A program made the position numbers and the translations under genes. A DNA stretch of 49,527 nucleotides, from contig MU657194.1 in assembly GCA_026770575.1 (NCBI GenBank), forward strand, positions 68,940 to 118,466, written 5' to 3'. Positions 42,928-49,527 of this stretch are shown here, piece by piece. The DNA is from Pelagophyceae sp. CCMP2097 (taxonomy: Eukaryota; Sar; Pelagophyceae). Every line of letters begins with the position of its first letter. The first letter of the stretch is position 1. The notes under the pieces are model-generated. The model was not told the origin of the DNA and searched no databases. It saw only the letters and a list, made by a program, of their open reading frames with translations.

Positions 42928-43453
42928 GACGGCGCTCAGGGGACGAGCTCGATGTGCGAGGATGCCCAGATCTGAGCTGGGATTCCGAAAGGTTCCGGCC
43001 ATTTTTGAATTCCCAGGATCGGCAACTTCGGAAACCGACTATGCAGGGGGAATGCGGTCGAAACTGGAACCCAAAAGTGCATTCCACGACCTGCTCGCAC
43101 GCTCGAGCGACGGAACCACGGGTGGTCGTGTCGAGGGTCCCACCTCGTATTGCAAGACTGCAGCGTATTCGCGCCCATCGTCGTGTCGCGTGCGATCCGC
43201 CGGCCAGCCTCCCGGATCCTTAAGGATCCCGCGGAACGCCCAGAAAAGTTTCGGGGAGCCTGCCTCAGCCTGAGGCTTCCAACATACAATGTACAGTATC
43301 TAAGCACAACCCAAAGCAGGTCCGTCGAGGACGGGCGCCACAAAGTCCGCCGGCCGCGCGTATCGCTCTCAGCTCGGCTGCGGAGTCCGTGTGGACAATC
43401 TCGCGCGTCCACGGCTCTCTATAATCGTTGTCGGCCATAGAGGCCGTCGGTCG
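42928..43453. other. Intergenic between Kazal gene and gamma-CA-like gene
   Basis: Contains the promoter of the Kazal gene at its left end and the 3' side of the next minus-strand gene at its right. Open frames on both strands lack codon bias. No repeat seen. Confidence 0.4.
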
Positions 43454-44095
43454 TCAGAGCTTCTTGACGAAGATGGCCGGCGTGCCGGCCCAGAGCTCGC
43501 CGGCGGGGATCTGCGCTTTTGGGATGAAAGTGCGCAAAAGGCTTTCAGGGGCACAAAAGACTAACCGCGGTGCCTCTGGTCACGACAGAGTTGTCGCCGA
43601 CGATGGCGCCGTCGCCGATTGTCGCGCCCTCGTCGAGGACGACGTTGACGCCGACGAAGGCGTTGTCGCCTAGTGCCGATCGTCTCCTCGATTGTTCCCT
43701 ATCGTTTCCTCTCATTTCCAAAGGCCGCGTCTATACGGCGCAGGCCAGGCTTATAGGCGCGCGCGGCCTGTCGGCGCACCGACGGCGGTCTTTGGCCCGT
43801 AGAGTATGGCGCCGTAGTCGATTTTCGCGTGGGACCCAATGGCGACGTCGCCGACGACTGTCGCCGACGGGGAAACAAAGGACGTCGGCGAGATGGTCGG
43901 CGTGTCGCCTATATCGGTTGTCAAGCGAGCCCGGCGCCAACAAGGCGTACCGTCGCCAAAGGGGACGACGGTCTGGTGGGGTGATAGATGATCGTAATAA
44001 GAAAAGTCCCAGACCATACACTTGGAAAGCCGCGCGAGCGAGGACCCCGTCTCGCGCAGCGCCTTGCCCAGGATGCGCCGCGGGGACATGGACAT
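43454..44095 (-). CDS. Gamma-carbonic anhydrase-like left-handed beta-helix protein, shortened
   Basis: Exons 43780-44095, 43566-43669 and 43454-43510 join to 158 residues (usual length about 230). Seen: N-terminal LGKALRETGSSLARL, as in mitochondrial gamma-CA subunits of complex I; hexapeptide repeats SPTSFVSPSATVVGDVAIGS and KIDYGAILYG; then GDNAFVGVNVVLDEGATIGD and the closing IPAGELWAGTPAIFVKKL. The central coils that carry the zinc histidines in active enzymes are missing from this model, so it is either an inactive structural form or a gene with a lost or unrecognised exon. A 42-bp segment near 43920-43961 could be spliced (GTACG...ATAG) or read through; both keep frame. SINE copy C lies 120 bp upstream of the start. 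Confidence 0.72.
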
Positions 44096-44215
44096 GGCGG
44101 CAAGAGGCGGCCGCCGGGGCGGGGCGAAGAAGATCGGCCCTTTGTTCGCGATCGAGTCTTTTGTTCTGGCTCGCGTGCAATTACGGATTTGAAGGCAAGA
44201 GTCGCGATCAAATTC

Positions 44216-44693
44216 TATTACAAGAGCGCGCCGGAGGCACACGGAGGACCCGAAGGATACAGCCAAATCCCATTGCAATGCCCACGTAAATAATTGAAAT
44301 TATTTAACTAATCGCTGAACTTTCAAATCCTCCTTATCTTTATTTTTATTATTTTATTTCTTATTGAGCTATTTATTTTTCTTTTTTTTGCGGCCGACCA
44401 GATTCGAACCTGTGACCAAAAACTTCTTCTATGATGATTCCAATGAGGCTCCTGCTCGACCTCAACTCCCAATTTTAGCAATCGCATCAACCACCAATCG
44501 CTAAATCGGCCGAGTTGCTGTTTTTTTCTTCCCAAAGGTGGAACCTCGGATTTGCTGGGCGACAGACAAACAGACGGACAGACAGACAGACATAATTGCC
44601 CCTGGTAGGAATTCCTAATCCTTCAATCAAAGGACCCGAAGGGCCCTTGCCGTAAACTGACGTTGAATAAACGGCAAGGACCCGAAGGGTCCT
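44216..44693 (-). repeat. tRNA-derived SINE-like element, copy C
   Basis: Third copy of the 480-bp element, inverted. Differs from A and B in two informative ways: the terminal palindrome reads GGACCCTTCGGGTCC in element orientation (loop inverted relative to A and B), and a 10-bp palindrome AGGAATTCCT is inserted at 44607-44616. Occupies most of the space between the divergent gamma-CA-like and prolyl hydroxylase genes. Confidence 0.78.
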
Positions 44694-44882
44694 CAACAAT
44701 TGTATAGTCAGATGTTCGGGATGTCCGTGCGGCTCGCGAGAGAGAGTCGCTATATATTACTGCACGATCCGCACGCCGGACGCGCTGTCGGTCCCGCGGT
44801 GTCCGGCGGTTTGGTCGATTGGGTGGTCTTTCGGCGGCGCGCCTCTTTGGCCTCGGGTGGGCGTTGCATCGGCCTTTTCGTG

Positions 44883-45828
44883 ATGATGGCCCAGGCCGCG
44901 CCGCCGATGACGATGGCCCCTATGGCCCTCGACGGCCCCGCGGACGGCCCCACGGACGGCCCGGCGCAGGGCCGCGCCGCGGCGCTGCGGTCCACCGTCG
45001 CAGAGGCGCGGCAGCACGACGGGCAGCCGGCCGAGGCGCAGCCGGACGCGGTGACGGACGCTGTCATGTACGACGCCGTGCAAGCGCCCGCGCGCGAGGC
45101 CGTGCACCTACCCATCAACCTGAGCTACCCGGGCGTGCGTGCGCTCGTGCTGGATCCGCCCATCTACGAGGTCGACGACTTTCTTACCGCGGCAGAGTGC
45201 GACGCGCTCATCGACAGTGCCAAGGACTGCATGACGCCGGTGAGCCCTCCTTTCGAGTCGAGACCCTTGCATGGTTCCATCCATGCGCCGTTGCATGGTT
45301 TCATAAACGGCACTCATGTGCCTTTAGGCGCCGGTCGTGGGTGCGGGCAACGGCGAGGTTTCCGTCTCTCGGACGTCTTCCACGTGCTACCTGGCCCGCG
45401 ACGACTTGCCCACCGTCTGCACCAAGGTCTGCGCGTTGGCGGGCGTGCCGCTGGCGCATTTGGAGCTGCCCCAAGTTGGGAGGTACAGGGGGACTGAATT
45501 TTACAAGCCTCACTACGACGCGTTCGACACCGCCTCTGCAGACGGCCGCCGCTTCGCCCAAAACGGGGGCCAGCGCGTGGCCACGGTGCTCATCTACTTG
45601 AACGATGTGCCGCGCGGCGGCGAGACTTCGTTTTCTCGTCTGGGGCTGCGCGTGCGGCCCGCGCGCGGCAAGGCTTTAGTCTTCTTTCCGGCGACCTTGG
45701 CCGGCGCTCTAGACACGCAGTACCTCCACGCCGCGGAGCCCGCCGTCGACTCGAAGTGGGTCTCGCAGGTCTGGATCCGGCAGAAACCCTACAACGGACT
45801 CGCGAGCATCCGCATCGCGCCCATATGA
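44883..45828 (+). CDS. Prolyl 4-hydroxylase (2OG-Fe(II) oxygenase), collagen/algal P4H type
   Basis: Exons 44883-45239 and 45328-45828 (88-bp intron, GTGAG) give 285 residues. Seen: PPIYEVDDFLTAAECDALID at the domain start; iron ligands H-x-D in YKPHYDAFDTAS; ATVLIYLNDVPRGGETSFSR; GKALVFFPA; and the distal H plus 2OG lysine in LHAAEPAVDSKWVSQVWIRQ. This is the P4H branch that hydroxylates proline in secreted structural proteins. The N-terminal about 80 residues are low-complexity A/P/G/D; the ATG at 44883 precedes them, but the frame is open back to an ATG at 44712, which would add a weakly hydrophobic stretch that could be a membrane anchor. Begins just after SINE copy C. Confidence 0.85.
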
Positions 45829-46420
45829 CCGCATCGCGCCCAAACGCCGACTGCAGAGGCCAAACGCATACGACCGCGCGAGCAGCGCGCGACGAGGCCG
45901 AGGCAAAGGGCGCGATCCGACGCCGGCCCGCGCACCAGTCCCACAAAGACGCGCGCGCGGTCGAGTCCCAATGGCAAGGTGACACTCAGTGCCTCTTCCA
46001 AGAGGGACCGGGAGGAACTTCCATCTGTCACTAAGGAATGATCACCGTCACCGCGTGCTGAAGCCGGCAGGCTGGCCTGTGATATCTTGTGAACGACACA
46101 CCACACCAACCCTTTTGACTCAACGCCACACCACACCAAACCGTGACTCGGATCCCGGACGAGCTACTCGGACGTCCGGACTCCGCAAAGCCGCTCGGCC
46201 CAGATCGGGAGCGGCGATCTCGTGCGTTCGGCGCCGCGTCGGCGCGCCTGGCGGCCAAGACGTGCAATCCTTCTGCGATGGCGGCGCGGCCGGCGCGGGC
46301 GAGCACGTCGCCGGCGCGGGGCAACACTCAGCAAGAACGCGACGAAATGGCCTCCTTAAGCCCACGCCGCCTCGCGCTGAAATACGCGTCTACAGCCGCG
46401 TAATAGCGCGCGGAACAACA
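45829..46420. other. Intergenic between prolyl hydroxylase and CEP19
   Basis: Holds a direct repeat CGACACACCACACCAACC / CGCCACACCACACCAAAC at about 46094-46141. No gene seen; the CEP19 promoter should lie at the right end. Confidence 0.45.
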
Positions 46421-47171
46421 ATGCACAAAATGGAAGAGACGTCGCCGGCACGAGCGGCAGCGTCGGTCTGCGGCCGCGCGCCGACGCGCCGCCGCTGTAG
46501 GCCGCCGACTGTCATATTGGAGTACGCGGCGCCGTCGCGCGGGTACCTGCACTACGCCGTGCGGCTCCGGCACTTGGACGGTGGCATGGAGGCTGAGAAG
46601 ATTACTTTGAAGCTCTTTGCGAGGCACCCGAGGTGCGCCTCTCTTCGCGGTTGTGTTCTCCGTGGCAATGTCCGTCTCCACGCGTTTCGCAAAGGTATTT
46701 CGACCCGGCCAAGGTGAAGCATCATCAAGTGAAGAAGCTCATCGAACGGCTGTGCGTGGCGACTCTGAGCGATACCGACGGCCGTGCCGCCCTTTTGCTT
46801 CGAATCACGCTTTATCCTCTTAGGCTCGCGCGGCTGCCGGACCCGGAGCCCGGCGCGGCGGCGGACTTTGCCGCGCTCGACAGGTGACCTCGACCTCCCG
46901 CGGCCCGCGGTGGCGGATCCTTCCCTGTTGAATATGACGCACGCGAAGAAGACCATGCCCTAGGCGACGAAACGACCCGCTCCTCACGGGCACCGTCGAC
47001 CTGAACCAGGTCTCCGAGGCGGAGCTTGTTCGGGCCAAGGCGATGATGACTGTGGACTATGATTTAAATCGAATCAAACCCGGAGACGCCCAATACGTCT
47101 ACGACAAGCAAGCAGACTTCCAGCAGGACGAGGACTGCGGCTGGGACGACGACGAAGACGACGACGACTAG
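46421..47171 (+). CDS. CEP19: Centrosomal protein 19
   Basis: Exons 46421-46632, 46695-46751, 46824-46883 and 46964-47171 join to 178 residues (human CEP19 about 163). CEP19 sits at centrioles/basal bodies, where it recruits RABL2 and starts intraflagellar transport. Seen: RRCRPPTVILEYAAPSRGYL (human: FQPPAIILIYESEIKGK), RHPRYFDPAKVKHHQVKKLI, DLNQVSEAELVRAKAMM (human: DLNKLDDKELAKRKSIM), and AQYVYDKQADFQQ followed by CGWDDDEDDDD, matching the human FVYDIEVEFPQ...CGWD end. Introns are 62, 72 and 80 bp; the first two start GTGCG. Confidence 0.87.
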
Positions 47172-47574
47172 CGGAGGGGTGGCGGCCAAAACGCCAAATC
47201 GAGAAGGACCTCGGCCGGGCCCGCGCCCAAGCAGGCTCGAGGCCGTCCCGTGTTGATAAAAGAATTAAGAATTGTGGTTGTCCACCGAATGCGCAGTCCC
47301 TGGACCGGCGTCCCGCGTCAGTCAGTCAGTCAGTGATTACCCTTTCATAAAATTGGAAGCTACGCTGCACACGATGACGCTCTTTTCATTGAACCGGTAT
47401 TTGCGTCCTTACTACGCTAAACTTTCAGCGAATGAAAAAACCGCGCCGCGGCGGCGTTTCGAGCTTTGCCAAGCGCCTTCGGCGGGGATCGACGTCGGCA
47501 AATCGCTCTCCGGCGCGTCGTCTGCCGGCGGCCCTCTGCAGCTCGGAGGCCCTTGTTGGAGGCTTCGGTGTGCG
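47172..47574. other. Intergenic between CEP19 and peroxiredoxin-like gene
   Basis: Has a small (CAGT)n run at 47317-47334. Otherwise unremarkable; expected to hold the promoter of the next gene. Confidence 0.45.
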
Positions 47575-48715
47575 ATGGCGGAGCGGCGGGAGAGCATAGC
47601 GGACCGGGTTTCCGCGCCAGTGTGGCAGCACGCGCTGCGCCTCGGCGCATCCTTCCCGAACCTGAGTTGTTCGTCGACGCACGGCTCGATTCCGTCGACG
47701 CACTTGGACTTTGGCGCTTCGTGGGTCGTTTTGGTGACGCAGCCGACGCGGCGAAACGCCGTGTCCACGACCGAGCTCGCGGAGCTCGAACGCCTCAAGC
47801 CGCACTTCGACGACCGAGGATGCAAGCTCTACGTGCTCACGTGTGCGAGTGTGCGCCAGAACAAGGACTGGCTCGCAGACGTCGTCGCGGCGACGGGGTG
47901 CGCTTGTACGGGGGCGGATGATATCAAGGGATGCGACGACCGCACGCTATCGTTTCAGGTACGCGGTCAGCTTCCCGCTCCTCTGCGACGACGACTTTGA
48001 GATCGCGGGCATCCTCGGCCTCGTCCCGAGCGATTTTGTAAGCGCATCTTTTGTAATCGCATCCTCTCTCGCATCGCGCCTCCAACGCCGGATTCGCGGC
48101 GTCTTCAGGAGGACGACGCGGATGGCCTCGACGACAGCCTGCGCACTTTGTACATCATTGCTCCAGATAAGAAGATTCGCATGATGCAGACGTGAGTGCG
48201 CTTTTGAAGCGAGTGGAAAGGCGTTCTCCAGGACCAGCGCGTTGGTAGGTACCCGTGCTGCACCGGCTTCTCCTCTTTTGAGATCCTCCGGTGCTTGGAC
48301 TCGCTGATCCGGGCGAAAGTCGGCTTGATGACCCCGGCGAATTGGGTCCAAGGCCGAGACACCTTCCTGCAGCCAGACGTCCGGCCCGGCGCCAGAACTT
48401 GGAAAACCTCAGAGGGCCCCTCGCGCCGCGGGCATGGACGCTCTCATGATGTGGACGCATAATTCGGCGCAGATCGAAACCGCCGACGCGGCGGGGCGCT
48501 TCCCGCGCGGCCTGCGGTCCGTCGAGCTCCCTTCGGGTCTCGACTACCTGCGCATCACGCCCGACCCGCTCCAGTCCCAGGCCGGCCGCCGAGACAGCGA
48601 AACGCCGCCCGCATACGCCCAAGCGCCGCAGACCGCCCCGACTGCCAACGCCGCCGCCGCATACGCACTAGTTGGCGCGCCCGCGCCGGCCGAAGCGGCC
48701 GACGCGCCCGCGTAA
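47575..48715 (+). CDS. Peroxiredoxin-6-like protein lacking the peroxidatic cysteine
   Basis: Exons 47575-47897, 47959-48037, 48109-48191, 48249-48378 and 48413-48715 join to 305 residues. Prx6-type (1-Cys) enzymes reduce peroxides through a cysteine in P-V-C-T-T-E. Here the segment reads QPTRRNAVSTTELAELERLK: fold and neighbours are kept, but serine (TCC) replaces the cysteine. Other family marks are present: LGASFPNL start, SFPLLCDDDFEIAGILGLV, LYIIAPDKKIRMMQTYPCCT, EILRCLDSLI, TPANWVQG, and the Prx6-type dimer end FPRGLRSVELPSGLDYLRIT. A P/A-rich tail of about 55 residues is extra. Introns are 61, 71, 57 and 34 bp; the last is very short but restores frame and the conserved end. Confidence 0.86.
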
Positions 48716-49527
48716 CGCGACGGTTTCGCAGAAGTCGGACGATGCACGCGAGCCCCGGCCCTTTGGCCGACGAGACTTCAAGATGCGAGGGCGCGGGGCG
48801 TCTCGACTCGAGCACGTCCTCGGGGCCATTCCCAACCGTGACTCCCGAAGGGGAACTGACTTTCCCATCAAATCCAATGGGCAAGTGCGTTGACGAGGAC
48901 GCAACTCTCTTCTCTCCTGAACCTCGACAACAGCATCTCTTGCTGTTGGAGGATCAAGCCGACCCGCGCACCCGAGGGCACGCGGGCGGTATAGTGATGT
49001 GTATTTCCTAAAGTACATTTGACCCCCTTTTACGGCCGCTGTTTCCGGCTCTCGGTCGTCGCGCGGCTGGGCGTTCTACCCAACCAGCTCCGCCTCTGGG
49101 CTCCGCCTCTGGGCTCAAACAGCGGTTGTGAATATAGGGACTGATTTAAATCTTTTGAATTCCCACTCAGAACAAATTTTACTTTCGGGAGGAGAAAGGG
49201 AGCTTGAGAGACGCTCGAGAGACGCCGCGCGCCCGTCCTCGAGAGACGCAGAGCGCGCCCATCTATAGGACCGTGCACGTCATCTCCACGCTACACCTAG
49301 GACCGTGCTTGTCGTCTCCACGCTACACCTAGGTGCGCTTACTCGAAGCGCGGCGTCCTTTGCCCTTGGAAACCGTTCGGTCTCTGTGGCTCCTTGTTTG
49401 ACTCTGCTCGTCCGCGCCTTGCTCGTCCACTGAGAGAAGGACACTCGGAACGGGAGTTGAGTTAGGTAGAGAGAGATATGGGTCGGGCGTATCTTCCTCT
49501 CACGCTCCCCTTGAGTCGTGGCGGAAA
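48716..49527. other. No gene recognised; ends with a short tandem duplication
   Basis: No family resemblance on either strand. A 32-bp unit starting AGGACCGTGC and ending CCACGCTACACCT occurs twice in tandem at 49268-49299 and 49300-49331 (2 differences). GACGCGCGC/GAGAGACG-type short repeats precede it. May be the upstream region of a gene outside the window. Confidence 0.45.

Noticed and set aside
1..49527. CRISPR arrays, rRNA genes, bacterial operons or replication origins
   Set aside because: No regularly spaced direct repeats with unique spacers, no rRNA-like sequence and no Shine-Dalgarno or operon structure; genes are spliced eukaryotic genes.

Overview
This is nuclear DNA of a GC-rich eukaryote with many short spliceosomal introns. 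Gene content points to a unicellular alga: a plastid/mitochondrial-type peptide deformylase, a gamma-class carbonic anhydrase relative, ELO elongase, several flagellum/basal-body genes, and RING/MYND plus Sel1-repeat proteins of a kind I associate with stramenopile algae, especially pelagophytes such as Aureococcus. The lineage call is inference; no marker gene was compared.

Layout. 1-4.0 kb: a PLP-dependent ACC-deaminase/D-cysteine desulfhydrase-like gene (minus), a five-exon proteasome assembly chaperone 3 gene (plus) and a TrmB-like tRNA methyltransferase (minus). 4.4-6.4 kb: a decayed MYND-RING-Sel1 gene split by a tRNA-like repeat (SINE copy A). 6.8-9.8 kb: a zinc-cluster protein and an unrecognised gene (both minus). 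10.1-19.4 kb: a dense block with a mitoferrin-like carrier, a FUSED/STK36-type kinase with armadillo-like repeats, a fatty-acid elongase and an intact RING-Sel1 protein. 19.4-25.9 kb: a gene-poor repeat island with an assembly gap inside a tandem repeat, MITE-like inverted repeats, a truncated PIF/Harbinger-like transposase and SINE copy B. 25.9-48.7 kb: SPC25 kinetochore subunit, a secreted PHD-type dioxygenase, RNA polymerase III largest subunit, peptide deformylase, kinesin-9, N-alpha-acetyltransferase 40, two unrecognised genes, a secreted Kazal protein, gamma-CA-like protein, SINE copy C, a prolyl 4-hydroxylase, CEP19 and a peroxiredoxin-6-like protein. The last 0.8 kb holds no recognisable gene.

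How genes relate. Most are housekeeping genes without operon logic, but FUSED kinase, kinesin-9 and CEP19 are all cilium/basal-body genes in other eukaryotes. Several neighbours are divergent with short shared upstream regions (1667-1869, 36181-36334, 44096-44882). Exon structures were built by eye from family conservation, reading phase and GT-AG (twice GC-AG) borders; most multi-exon models close in frame to the base. The recurring novel theme is the introns: GTGCG is the commonest donor, introns can be as short as about 31 bp, some carry a donor-like direct repeat across the splice site, and two introns of one gene share a 30-bp segment, all suggestive of introner-type intron gain.
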